DNA of 64,000 nucleotides from NCBI RefSeq assembly GCF_001890765.1, contig NZ_KV878783.1:845162-909161 (forward strand). The letters are read 5' to 3'. The notes under the pieces were generated by a model. It saw only the letters and a list, made by a program, of their open reading frames with translations. It was not told the DNA's origin and did not search any database. This DNA comes from Spirulina major PCC 6313 (lineage in GTDB: Bacteria > Cyanobacteriota > Cyanobacteriia > Cyanobacteriales > Spirulinaceae). This document shows, piece by piece, positions 18,795-27,260 of the stretch. Positions within the stretch are counted from its first letter, which is position 1. Every line of letters starts with the position of its first letter. The position numbers were made by a program, and so were the translations under genes.

Positions 18795-19319
18795 TCGTGA
18801 GAACAGGATTCTTTTAGGAAAATCCGGCTATTGTTTTTTTGTGTTTTACTGTCGCAGTTCTTGATTCATGACGAACCGACGGCGATCGCTAGGTGATATT
18901 GATTGATATTCACCATAGAAATTACAAAACCGTACCATTTTTCGCAACATTGAGCCGACCTGATGATGCTGTGACGGGTGGTGGTTCGGGGTTGCGTTGG
19001 TTTTTGATAGTCCAAACATAATCGTCTCCGTTGATTAAAATCATTGCTGTTTTGATGTCTTCATCTTAGGAATTCTGACCCCAGCCTCACAACCGTTAAC
19101 ATCGATACTATCTATGCAAAAAATTCATATAACATGAGCCGCATGGGTGAAGACAGGCAAGGGGCTTTAGCCCCTTGTGCCTCACGGGTCAATAGTCCGA
19201 ACCCGGCTGACTGATGACCGCACACCCTAGATCTATCCACAACGCAATAATCCCCCCGGTTTGGGAGGGATTATCTCAGTATTGATAGATTAGATATTCA
19301 GAACCGCTGCGATCGCGCC
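18795..19319. other. Intergenic region with dispersed palindrome
   Basis: About 525 bp without a gene. It holds the palindrome CAAGGGGCTTTAGCCCCTTG (19158-19177), also found at 47074 and 50549. A GGGAGGGATTATC / GATAATCCCTCCC-like imperfect hairpin near 19245-19275 may terminate the usp gene. Nothing else is recognised. Confidence 0.45.
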
Positions 19320-19748
19320 TTAACCCCGATTCACCAACACCGGACATTTGGCATGGCGCACCACTCGTTCCGCCACAGACCCTAGGAAAAACTGCGACAC
19401 CCCCGTACGACCACTGGCGGAAATGACAATCAACTCAATGGCGTTTGTCTGGGCATAGTCAATAATTTCTGAGCTTGGACTCCCGATCACCACAGAAAAC
19501 TTTATTTTTTGATAACTCTCGTCCGGGAAGCGATCGTAAAACGTTTTTTTAACCTTTTCCATGCGGGCTTGATTGTCCACGGTTTGCCACACTACCCCCG
19601 GCTCGGTTGGCTCCAATGAGGTGAGCACATGCAAAATATGTAGTTTAGCCGGATCACCCACAAATTCGAGGGTCTCCGTCAGGGTTGTATAGGCCTCTTC
19701 AGAAAAGTCAATGGGAACCAAAACATTATTGGTTGTAAATAGAGTCAT
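19320..19748 (-). CDS. Universal stress protein (UspA family)
   Basis: 142 residues, the normal single-domain length. It begins with NNVLVPIDFSEEAY (conserved PxDFS). It ends with the nucleotide-binding stretch SGRTGVSQFFLGSVAERVVRHAKCPVLV, which contains the GxxG-x(n)-GS phosphate-binding pattern of ATP-binding Usp proteins. The protein is cytoplasmic and normally a dimer. The gene is preceded by a strong AG-rich ribosome site (CAGGAGAAC) and stands alone. Its specific role is unknown. Confidence 0.92.
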   Translation of the reverse strand: MTLFTTNNVLVPIDFSEEAYTTLTETLEFVGDPAKLHILHVLTSLEPTEPGVVWQTVDNQARMEKVKKTFYDRFPDESYQKIKFSVVIGSPSSEIIDYAQTNAIELIVISASGRTGVSQFFLGSVAERVVRHAKCPVLVNRG

Positions 19749-20047
19749 GTTGAATGTTCTCCTGTGGATTGAATAAAACGTGGGATGAACCTCACGACGG
19801 GGTAAGACTCAAATCTAAAAATATTGAAGGATAAAGATCGAGCGATCGCACCAGACTGTTTTAGTCTAAAACAAAATAATCCCCAATCCTGTGTCATTCG
19901 TAGCGATTTTTCCCTGGATTTTGATGTTTCTTCGCTCTGAATGGAGGAGGTTTTGAGGTTGCACGGCTTTGCTGATCATTGCGGTGGAAAATAACTCCAA
20001 ATATCAACAATATTTTGCGGGTTCGCGGGTCGCAACTGAGACGATCA

Positions 20048-20164
20048 CCTGGTTGACTGACAAAATTAGCCAGATCCCGGAAAGCCCTCACCCTAGCCCT
20101 CGCCCTAGCCCTCGCCCTCTCAGAGAGGGGTTGGGAGTGAGGGCTATCAAGTCAGTCAACCAGG
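20048..20164. repeat. Inverted repeat bracketing a CCCTCG-rich segment
   Basis: CCTGGTTGACTGAC (20048-20061) pairs with GTCAGTCAACCAGG (20151-20164). Between them are three direct CCCT(A/C)GCCCTCG repeats followed by AGAGAGGGGTTGGGAGTGAGGG, which can itself pair with the repeats. It begins 5 bp after the end of the permease gene on the minus strand, so it may serve as its terminator. The rest of the 19749-20168 gap has nothing that I recognise. Confidence 0.5.
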
Positions 20165-20168
20165 ACGA

Positions 20169-21392
20169 TCACAAGCTCCGCAGGGCAACGATGGGGTCAA
20201 GCTTGGCGGCACGGCGGGCGGGAATGACCCCAAAGAACAGACCAATCCCGCTCGAAACGCTGAGGGACAGGATCACCGCAACGGGGGAAACGGTGGATTT
20301 TAAGGGCGTGGTGAGGGTCAGCAGCCCGATCCCTCCTGCACCGATCACCGTGCCCACGACTCCCCCAATCGCAGAAACAATCACCGCTTCGATCAAAAAT
20401 TGACTGAGAATATTGGTTTCCTTGGCTCCCAGGGCTTTACGCAGGCCGATTTCCTGGGTGCGTTCGGTGACGGAGACGAGCATGATATTCATCACCCCAA
20501 TGCCGCCGACGAGGAGGGAAATCGCCGCGATCGCCACCAGCATCAGCGTTAATCCCCCCGTCACCCGTGTCACAATCCCCAAAACATCCTTTTGGGTTCG
20601 CACTGAAAAATCATCCTCATCGGTAATCTGGTGGCGCAGACGCAGCAAGTTTTCAATCTGGAACTGAGCCGCATTGATACTCTCTTCATCCCGCGCACTG
20701 ACGGAAATGATCGTCACCTGAAGGCCGTAGGGGGACGTGTTGCCCGTCACCTGATTCGCCATGGTGGTGATCGGGATATACACCGCCTCATCTTGGTTTT
20801 CTCCTAAAAATGCCCCCTTTGGCTCCATCACACCCACCACCTCAAAGCTCACATTGCCGACGCGAATCCGCTGCCCGATGGGTTCGCTGTCTCCCAAGAG
20901 TTTCACCGCCGTTTCACTGCCCAACACCGCCACCCTTGTATTCCGTGTCAGATCCGTATCGTTAAAAAATCGACCCTGGGCCATATCAAAGCTCCGCACC
21001 GCCAGAAACTCAGGACTAGTGCCAATCACTTGATTATTCACATTCCGCCCTTGAAATGAAATCACCCGTTGGGCGACGATTTGCGGGGCGACTCCATCAA
21101 CGGCGGGTACTTGGGACGCGATCGCTTCAGCATCGGCCAACACCAAGGTTTGGGGCACTTCAAAGGATGTCCGGCGTTCCTGTTGCGACCCCGGCACGAC
21201 AAATAAGGTGTTTGGCCCCAAAGATTCAAACTCATCCTCTGCCAAATTCTGCGCCCCTTGCCCAATGCCCACCATCGTAATCACCGACGCATTGCCAATC
21301 ACAATTCCCAGCATCGTTAACGCCGTGCGCAATCGATAGTTCATTAGGGTGCGAACCGCCATGGTGATACTTTCGCGGAGTTCCATTGCCAT
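20169..21392 (-). CDS. MacB/FtsX-type ABC transporter permease (orphan)
   Basis: 407 residues from ATG 21392 (MAMELRESITMAVRTL); an alternative ATG is 6 bp downstream. The order is TM1 (LRTALTMLGIVIGNASVITM), a large periplasmic MacB-PCD domain (about 60-270; GSQQERRTSF, VLGSETAVKLLGD, VVGVMEPKG), then three TMs. The FtsX signature GVMNIMLVSVTERTQEIGLR is present, as is the ending PARRAAKLDPIVALRS. MacB-type permeases work with a dedicated ATPase and often an HlyD-type adaptor (DevBCA in cyanobacteria). Neither is adjacent, so the partner must lie elsewhere. Cargo is unknown. Confidence 0.88.
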   Translation of the reverse strand: MAMELRESITMAVRTLMNYRLRTALTMLGIVIGNASVITMVGIGQGAQNLAEDEFESLGPNTLFVVPGSQQERRTSFEVPQTLVLADAEAIASQVPAVDGVAPQIVAQRVISFQGRNVNNQVIGTSPEFLAVRSFDMAQGRFFNDTDLTRNTRVAVLGSETAVKLLGDSEPIGQRIRVGNVSFEVVGVMEPKGAFLGENQDEAVYIPITTMANQVTGNTSPYGLQVTIISVSARDEESINAAQFQIENLLRLRHQITDEDDFSVRTQKDVLGIVTRVTGGLTLMLVAIAAISLLVGGIGVMNIMLVSVTERTQEIGLRKALGAKETNILSQFLIEAVIVSAIGGVVGTVIGAGGIGLLTLTTPLKSTVSPVAVILSLSVSSGIGLFFGVIPARRAAKLDPIVALRSL

Positions 21393-21862
21393 GATCTTGA
21401 AGGGGTCAAAACTAGATTGTAGTTTCACTGTAGTGTGGCCGGGGGTTCCTCGCCACCCCGGCGGCATCAACCCTCGTCGAGCCACGGCTGATCCATACCC
21501 TCAGTTGCAAGCTTGGAACTGTTAGACGTGAGCCTCCGGAGCAGGAGGGAGCCTCCGGCTCACACTCCCATGACCGTCATCCTCTGTGGTGCGAGGTTCT
21601 AGCTCGCTGTCCTGATAGAGAACTGCGATCGCGCCCGACACCAGTCAAATTTTTGAACGATCACTGCATCCTGTTCAATCCACTTAACAATTTTTCAATA
21701 TGCTTAAAAATTCACACTTTACCGCCCTAAATACCCTCACAAACAGCACGATTCTCCAATAAAATGATGTAGATCAGAAACATCACAAATTCAATTCGCC
21801 GTTTCCCTGTCCGGATAACATTGGATGCTAGGATGGAAATAAACCACTCGGTATAAGGCTTG
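21393..21862. other. Intergenic region with two palindromic repeats
   Basis: About 470 bp between the permease and proV. At 21530-21616 it carries GTGAGCCTCCGG...CCGGCTCAC and TGCGAGGTTCTAGCTCGC, both relatives of the hairpins in the 40868-41988 array. The 3' half is AT-rich and should hold the proV promoter; an A/T-rich stretch precedes TAGATCAG near 21770. No riboswitch is recognised. Confidence 0.5.
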
Positions 21863-23107
21863 ATGGATGCTTCGGAAGTGAAAATTCGGATTGAAAACTT
21901 AATCAAAATATATGGAGAAAAACCTCAACAGGCATTAAAGCTCTTTCGAGATGGACGAGGCCGCGAAGATATTCTGAGCGCCACGGGACATGTGCTAGGC
22001 ATTGCTGATGTTTCCATGACCATCCAGAAAGGTGAACTCTTTGTGGTCATGGGTCTGTCTGGGTCGGGAAAATCCACCCTCGTGCGCTGCATCAATCGGT
22101 TGATTGAACCCACCAGCGGGCAGATCTACATTGACGATGAAGATGTGGCCCATGTGGATCAAAATCGTATCCGCGAAGTGCGGCGGACTAAGGTGGCGAT
22201 GGTGTTCCAACGTTTTGGACTCTTTCCCCACCAAACGGTTGCGCAAAATGTTGCCTATGGCTTGAAGGTGCGTGGCCTCAGCGATACGGAACAGCGCAAA
22301 AAAGCTCTCGAAGTCCTTGATGTAGTTGGTCTGACGCAATGGGCGGATTATTTGCCCTCCTCCCTCAGTGGTGGGATGCAGCAGCGGGTCGGATTGGCCC
22401 GCGCTTTGGCTACAGATGCCGAAATTTTGCTGATGGATGAAGCCTTCAGTGCCCTCGATCCCCTGATTCGACGGGAAATGCAGGATGAATTACTGCGGTT
22501 GCAGGCGGAACTCCATAAGACCATTGTATTCATCAGCCACGATATTCAAGAGGCGCTCAAGATCGGCGATCGCGTCGCCGTCATGAAAGATGGCTACATC
22601 GTGCAAACCGGAACCCCCGAAGACCTCCTGACCCATCCCGCCGACGACTACATCCGCGCCTTCACCCAAGATGTGAACCGCGCCCAAGTCCTCAAAACCG
22701 GCTCCATTGCCCGGCAAACCGTCCCCGTCATCCTCGGTCAGGATTCCGTGAAAGCCGCCTGGCAGCAAATGCAGGATCATGATTTGCGACAGATGTATGT
22801 TGTGAACCGCAATGCCCGGCCAGTGGGGATGGTGCGCCAATCCGTCATCCAGCAAGCGATGCGGGACGGATGTGAAGACATTGGCACTGTGATGGAACGG
22901 GATTTTCCCCAAGTCCAGGCGACGACCAGTCTCGAAGAGATTTTTCATCTCTGTCAGCACAATCGACCCATTGCCGTCACCAACCAGGACGGCAAGTTTA
23001 AAGGCGTAGTGGAACAGTCCGATGTGCTCGCCAGTATTGGGCGACTCACAGAAGAGACAGACAACGACAGCGTCACCGATTTAACCTGGGAGCCGTTGGC
23101 GAGCTAA
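21863..23107 (+). CDS. proV: Glycine betaine/proline ABC transporter, ATP-binding subunit
   Basis: 414 residues from ATG 21863 (a TTG directly before it is ignored). Walker A is GLSGSGKST at 64-72, the signature is LSGGMQQRVGLARAL, and Walker B is ILLMDEAFSALDPL. The N-terminal ALKLFRDGRG and the NRLIEPTSG segment are typical of the ProV/OpuAA subfamily. Two CBS domains follow at about 285-400; in this family they sense ionic strength. It energises uptake of glycine betaine or similar osmolytes. It is the first gene of proV-proW-proX. Confidence 0.95.
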   Translation: MDASEVKIRIENLIKIYGEKPQQALKLFRDGRGREDILSATGHVLGIADVSMTIQKGELFVVMGLSGSGKSTLVRCINRLIEPTSGQIYIDDEDVAHVDQNRIREVRRTKVAMVFQRFGLFPHQTVAQNVAYGLKVRGLSDTEQRKKALEVLDVVGLTQWADYLPSSLSGGMQQRVGLARALATDAEILLMDEAFSALDPLIRREMQDELLRLQAELHKTIVFISHDIQEALKIGDRVAVMKDGYIVQTGTPEDLLTHPADDYIRAFTQDVNRAQVLKTGSIARQTVPVILGQDSVKAAWQQMQDHDLRQMYVVNRNARPVGMVRQSVIQQAMRDGCEDIGTVMERDFPQVQATTSLEEIFHLCQHNRPIAVTNQDGKFKGVVEQSDVLASIGRLTEETDNDSVTDLTWEPLAS

Positions 23108-23255
23108 GGCATTCTCTCCTGGTGCGATCGCGCCTGCTGCCCATTGGTGCGGTAGTTGCGCCCCTAATCCCTAGGCCAAATCCCAAGACTCTAAGCGGGA
23201 TGCCCTTGGTTTTAGGGCAATGTTTTCCTAAAATAATCGCTGATTGTCGATGAAC

Positions 23256-23290
23256 TAATTTACCAATTTACCAATTTACCAATTTAGCTA
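23256..23290. repeat. Short tandem repeat (TACCAATT) upstream of proW
   Basis: Three to four copies of an 8-bp unit (AATTTACC repeated) end just upstream of the GTG start of proW. It lies in the 187-bp proV-proW gap. Slippage here could change spacing, but no role is shown. Confidence 0.7.
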
Positions 23291-23294
23291 TTTT

Positions 23295-24236
23295 GTGATT
23301 CAGAATGATACCGTGCTAGAAATTTTTGAAACCTATACCATTCCCCTCGGCGATTGGTTTGAGGTTATCGTGCAATTCGTTGTGGATAACTTCCGCCCCG
23401 TCTTCCAAGCCATTCGCGCCCCCGTCAATGTAGTTTTGACTGGCATTGAAGCCTTCTTTCAATGGCTCCCCCCCTTGGTGTTGATCCTGGCCATCGGGTT
23501 GATTGCATGGCAGGTGGCCAGTCGGGGGATTGCGATCTATAGCATTTTTGCCCTGTTCTTTGTGGGCTTTTTAGGAGCATGGTCGCAAGCCATGACCACC
23601 CTGGCATTAGTGCTCACTGCCGTCTTTTTCTGCATCTTAATTGGTATTCCCCTCGGCATTTTGTCAGCCTGGAATCAACGTTTTGAACAAACAATGCGGC
23701 CGGTTCTAGATGCGATGCAAACTTTACCGGCCTTTGTCTATTTAGTGCCGGTGGTGATGTTATTTGGCATTGGTGAAGTACCGGGGGTTATTGTGACGTT
23801 TATCTTCGCAGTTCCCCCGCTCATTCGTCTGACGAATATTGGCATTCAGCAAGTGTCTGAAGAAGTGGTTGAAGCGGCGATCGCTTTCGGATCAACCCCC
23901 CGCCAAATCCTGTGGGAAGCCCAAATTCCCCTCGCCATGCCCACCATCCTCGCCGGAGTTAACCAAGCAATTATGCTTGCCCTCTCCATGGTTGTCATCG
24001 CCTCAATGATTTCCGTCGAAGGGCTAGGGCAAATGGTCCTACGAGGCATCGGACGCTTAGACGTGGGGCTTGCCACCGTTGGTGGCATCAGCATCGTCCT
24101 GATCGCCGTCATGCTCGATCGCCTCACCCAAGCCATCGGCAAACCCCACCGTCTACCCTGGCGCAAGCGTGGCCCCGTCGGTCTTGTGTTGTCCTTAATC
24201 CAAGGCAAAACACGCCCTCAAAACGCCGCGTCATAG
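23295..24236 (+). CDS. proW: Glycine betaine/proline ABC transporter, permease
   Basis: 313 residues from GTG 23295 (MIQNDTVLEIFETYTIPLGDWFE). The amphipathic N-terminus and about six to seven membrane helices are typical of ProW/OpuAB. The EAA loop is visible as EEVVEAAIAFGSTPRQILWEAQIPLAMPTI, where the cytoplasmic helix contacts ProV. MQTLPAFVYLVPVVMLFGIG is a subfamily signature. It forms the membrane channel of the ProVWX importer. The 187-bp gap after proV contains an 8-bp tandem repeat. The proX gene follows 51 bp downstream. Confidence 0.95.
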   Translation: MIQNDTVLEIFETYTIPLGDWFEVIVQFVVDNFRPVFQAIRAPVNVVLTGIEAFFQWLPPLVLILAIGLIAWQVASRGIAIYSIFALFFVGFLGAWSQAMTTLALVLTAVFFCILIGIPLGILSAWNQRFEQTMRPVLDAMQTLPAFVYLVPVVMLFGIGEVPGVIVTFIFAVPPLIRLTNIGIQQVSEEVVEAAIAFGSTPRQILWEAQIPLAMPTILAGVNQAIMLALSMVVIASMISVEGLGQMVLRGIGRLDVGLATVGGISIVLIAVMLDRLTQAIGKPHRLPWRKRGPVGLVLSLIQGKTRPQNAAS

Positions 24237-24287
24237 TCATCGTTTCACCCGATGACGCTCACCCCATACTGTTCAATCTCAATACCC

Positions 24288-25367
24288 ATGATCAAACTGA
24301 ATTTCAAATCTTTAACCTTTGGCACTGTCTTAGCCGGTCTTTTGCTCGGTTCTGTGGCCTGTCAATCCGGCAGCACCGACCCGGAGACCACCACCGAAGG
24401 CGACGACACCGAAGCCACCGCCAATGGTGACTTGCCTGGGGAAGGCATCACCGTTAGCTCTGCCCATAGTAGTTTGCAAGAAGAGCGGTTCCAAACCGAA
24501 ATCGTCAATCGGGCCTTACAAGCCCTGGGCTATGAAACCGAAGAACCCGCCGAAATCGAATATGCAACGATGTATGTGGCGATCGCCAACGGTGATCTCG
24601 ACTACACCCCCGTCAACTGGGAAAAACTCCACGCCGAATTCTATGAAAATAGTGGCGGCGATGACAAACTGGATGCCATCGGTGTCATTACCCCCAATGT
24701 GCTGCAAGGCTATCAAATCGACAAAGCCACCGCCGATGCCGAAGGCATTACCAGCCTCGAACAACTCCAAGACCCCGAAATTGCCGCCCTCTTCGACACC
24801 GACGGCAACGGCAAAGCCAACTTAACCGGCTGTAACCCCGGTTGGGGGTGTGAATTGGTGATTGAACACCATTTAGATGCTTACGACCTGCGCGACACCG
24901 TTGAGCATGATCAAGGTCAATATTCCGCCCTCATTGCCGATACCATTACCCGCTACGAACAGGATGAGCCGGTTCTGTTCTATACCTGGACTCCCCTCTG
25001 GTTGGCGGGGGTCTTAGAACCCGGTGAAGATACCATTTGGCTAGAAGTGCCCTTCACCGATTTGCCCGCAGAACAAGGGGAGGTGTCTGAAGCGGAAACC
25101 ACGGCGGAAGGTATCAATCTCGGCTTTGCTGTAGACCGCTTGAAAATTGTCGCCAACCAAGAGTTCATTGCGGACAATCCCGCTGCTGAAGCACTGTTCG
25201 AGTTGGTGCAAGTTCCCATCGAAGATATCAGTGCTCAAAACAAACTGATGCAGGATGGGGAAGATTCCGCTGAAGATATTGCTCGCCATGTCGATGGGTG
25301 GATCGAGGACAATCAAGCAACCTTTGATGCTTGGATTGAGGCCGCAAAAGCCGCCGCTGAGTCGTAA
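24288..25367 (+). CDS. proX: Glycine betaine/proline-binding lipoprotein
   Basis: 359 residues from ATG 24288. The N-terminus MIKLNFKSLTFGTVLAGLLL is a signal peptide ending at a lipobox-like GSVAC (Cys at about 25), followed by an acidic, disordered TTEGDDTEA linker. The mature part is an OpuAC/ProX substrate-binding fold: VSSAHSSLQEERFQTEIVN, DYTPVNWEKLH and YTWTPLW, with aromatic residues that could form the quaternary-amine cage. The cluster CNPGWGCELV contains two Cys that may pair. It delivers betaine-type osmolytes to ProVW at the outer face of the plasma membrane. It is closed by a strong terminator. Confidence 0.93.
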   Translation: MIKLNFKSLTFGTVLAGLLLGSVACQSGSTDPETTTEGDDTEATANGDLPGEGITVSSAHSSLQEERFQTEIVNRALQALGYETEEPAEIEYATMYVAIANGDLDYTPVNWEKLHAEFYENSGGDDKLDAIGVITPNVLQGYQIDKATADAEGITSLEQLQDPEIAALFDTDGNGKANLTGCNPGWGCELVIEHHLDAYDLRDTVEHDQGQYSALIADTITRYEQDEPVLFYTWTPLWLAGVLEPGEDTIWLEVPFTDLPAEQGEVSEAETTAEGINLGFAVDRLKIVANQEFIADNPAAEALFELVQVPIEDISAQNKLMQDGEDSAEDIARHVDGWIEDNQATFDAWIEAAKAAAES

Positions 25368-25407
25368 TCCGTCTTCCTTCAGCCCACCCTAGAGGGCGCT
25401 GAACTCC

Positions 25408-25459
25408 AAAACGCTAGGCTGTACATGGTGTTGAACATCACCCCACAGCCTAGCGTTTT
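25408..25459 (+). terminator. Terminator of the proVWX operon
   Basis: AAAACGCTAGGCTGT pairs with ACAGCCTAGCGTTTT across a 22-nt loop, ending in TTTTCC, 40 bp after the proX stop. Confidence 0.85.
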
Positions 25460-25715
25460 CCAATCTTGAGTCTGGCTCCCCAACCGCGATCGCACCTCTG
25501 CTTCCATCCCAAAACCCAATCACCCTACGCTTAACGGTCGGGGAGTGGTGCGATCGCACTCTATCCCGAACCCAGATGTTTCAGGAGGCTATCACAGGGT
25601 AGCTCCGCCGTTGCATCTGCATCCTACCGAGCAACGGGAATGAGCGATCGCTTTTTAATACTTAAATTTAAGCTAATACATTTAATCTATATAGTTCAAG
25701 TGCACTTCAGCTCAT

Positions 25716-25937
25716 ATGAACTATACAAGGGATACTCTGCAATCCGACTTCAAGCAGCTTCAACAGGTGCTATCCGAAACCCTAGCCCACATTCAAGCCT
25801 CAACACCGCCCGGCACAGAAGCCGAAAGCCAACACATTCAAGCACAAATCCGCGCAGCCCTAACCCTGATCGACCAACTCCCCAATTTATCCCCCTTGAC
25901 CTCCGATCCAAACCCTCGATCCTTTGTGACGGATTAG
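25716..25937 (+). CDS. Small hypothetical protein
   Basis: A 73-residue frame from ATG 25716: an acidic/amphipathic helical protein (DFKQLQQVLSETLAHIQ, ESQHIQAQIRAALTLIDQL) with a Pro-rich tail. The heptad-like spacing suggests a coiled coil. No family is recognised. A moderate AAGG precedes nothing obvious, so translation is uncertain. It ends 12 bp before the left end of a dead IS1-family element, which may have displaced its original 3' context. The 25460-25715 stretch upstream has only HIP1 sites and no gene. Confidence 0.45.
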   Translation: MNYTRDTLQSDFKQLQQVLSETLAHIQASTPPGTEAESQHIQAQIRAALTLIDQLPNLSPLTSDPNPRSFVTD

Positions 25938-26059
25938 CCATTGATTTTTGGTAGTGGTAAAGAAGTAGTGAATTACTTCATCAAGTAGCATCAATTAATC
26001 GCATTATGATAGTTTATGAAATATCATAATACTCCTTCATGATTGAAGAACTTCTTAGA

Positions 26060-26952
26060 ATAAAATATAAAATAATCCTTTCCTCCCCAACCGTGAGCAT
26101 CTTTACCTTAGCGTATTGTTGAATCTCTCGATGTGATTAGTCTCACCCTTCTCTTTGGTCTTCGGTTGATGAATCTCTTTGGGAATTGCTTCACAATATG
26201 ACTCTAAACCATCCGTGTAGACCACACTACTTCTTTGCCAACTTTCGAGAATCGATTCCCATAACTTCTTCGCACTCTCCCCACTTCTATTCCCAATGTA
26301 AGCCCCCACAATTCTTCGGCTTTTTCTCTCCAGAGCTAACCAAATCCATTCCTGATTTTCTTTGCTCTTTACGTAAGACCATAACTCATCACATTCTAGG
26401 ATGATTTCTGCTCCGGGAGGTGCTTCGATACTGATGTGGCATGGAGTTGACACTAAAACACTATTCACAAAACTTTGGGGTCACGTCTTTGAAACCTTCA
26501 ACGCTCTTGCTATACCAGCTAGTGAACTACGTTCAAGTAGTAGATCTTTGACGGTGGTCTTTTGCTCTTCAGATATGATTTTCTTTTGAGGATTCTCAAT
26601 GAACTGACGGCGACAGTCTTTACAGAGAAACTTTTGCTTTTTGTGATGAGTACCTGAGTACAGGACAAAAGTTGAAATGTACGGCGGCATCTTGATTTTG
26701 ATGGGGTGGGAGCATCCTGCTCCCTATTTTGTCTGATCCCAGCGGGCAAGATGCCCGCACTACAACAGACTATGGATTTTTAGGGAGTGTGTTGAGTGTT
26801 GCTATTGTTCCACCCAACTACGAAATCATCAGGGTTTCAGCCAAAGCCTGATTTTTTGTCCTGTACTCAGGATGAGTACTTCCGTTTTTAAGGATGGCGC
26901 GAGAACCACAATAGGAACAGGGAGGGCGAGGGGCATTATCATGAACTGTCAT
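26060..26952 (-). pseudogene. IS1-family transposase, interrupted and decayed
   Basis: It starts at ATG 26952 with a zinc-ribbon half (MTVHDNAPRPPCSYCGSR). A MITE interrupts it after KNGSTH, and coding resumes as HHKKQKFLCKDCRRQF. In the restored frame the HTH (LAGIARALKVSKT) is followed by TGA where family members have Trp. The DDE part continues in the same frame (ILECDELWSYV, VVYTDGLESY, ETNHIERFNNTLR) and ends at TAA where Gln is expected (LRQR). More stops and a frameshift follow in the C-terminal tail. At least three independent lesions make it a dead gene. Confidence 0.85.
26654..26870. mobile_element. MITE copy B (217 bp) with 9-bp target duplication
   Basis: Perfect 17-bp inverted ends CTGAGTACAGGACAAAA, flanked by GATGAGTAC on both sides (26645-26653 and 26871-26879). 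It has no transposase gene. Its reverse complement aligns with copy A (9724-9933) almost throughout, with small indels. It interrupts the IS1-family transposase gene within the zinc-ribbon codons. Confidence 0.93.
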
Positions 26953-27195
26953 AGGGGGTTATCAAGGTGAATTGAGTCAGATTTATTGAGGATCATTATA
27001 GCCACTCATTCCGAAAATGAAGGTCTAATCGCATCATCATAAATAAACAGGGTCTATTTCTATCATGTCAATCTCACAAAAATCACCTTTCACTACTTCT
27101 TTACCACTACCAGGGATTGGAGACGCACCACGTCAACGAAGGAAGAGATTGCGCGTCACATGAACCGATTTGGCTCATCCCCATGAGCAAGACTG

Positions 27196-27228
27196 AAACG
27201 AGCAGAGTTAAGTTAACTCTGCTCGTTT
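27196..27228. terminator. Bidirectional hairpin terminator
   Basis: AAACGAGCAGAGTTAA and its exact complement surround a single G: a 16-bp perfect stem. It lies 32 bp past the chlG stop on the minus strand. T-rich ends on both sides make it usable in either direction. Confidence 0.85.
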
Positions 27229-27260
27229 GTATCAAAATTTAATTGTCAAGAAATGATAAG

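Larger units (their letters stand above)
25950..27111 (-). mobile_element. Dead IS1-family element carrying a MITE
   Basis: Perfect inverted ends beginning GGTAGTGGTAAAGAAGTAG are found at 25950 and, reverse strand, at 27111. Without the 217-bp MITE and its 9-bp duplication the element is 936 bp, a normal size for this family. No direct target duplication is visible, consistent with age. Confidence 0.88.
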
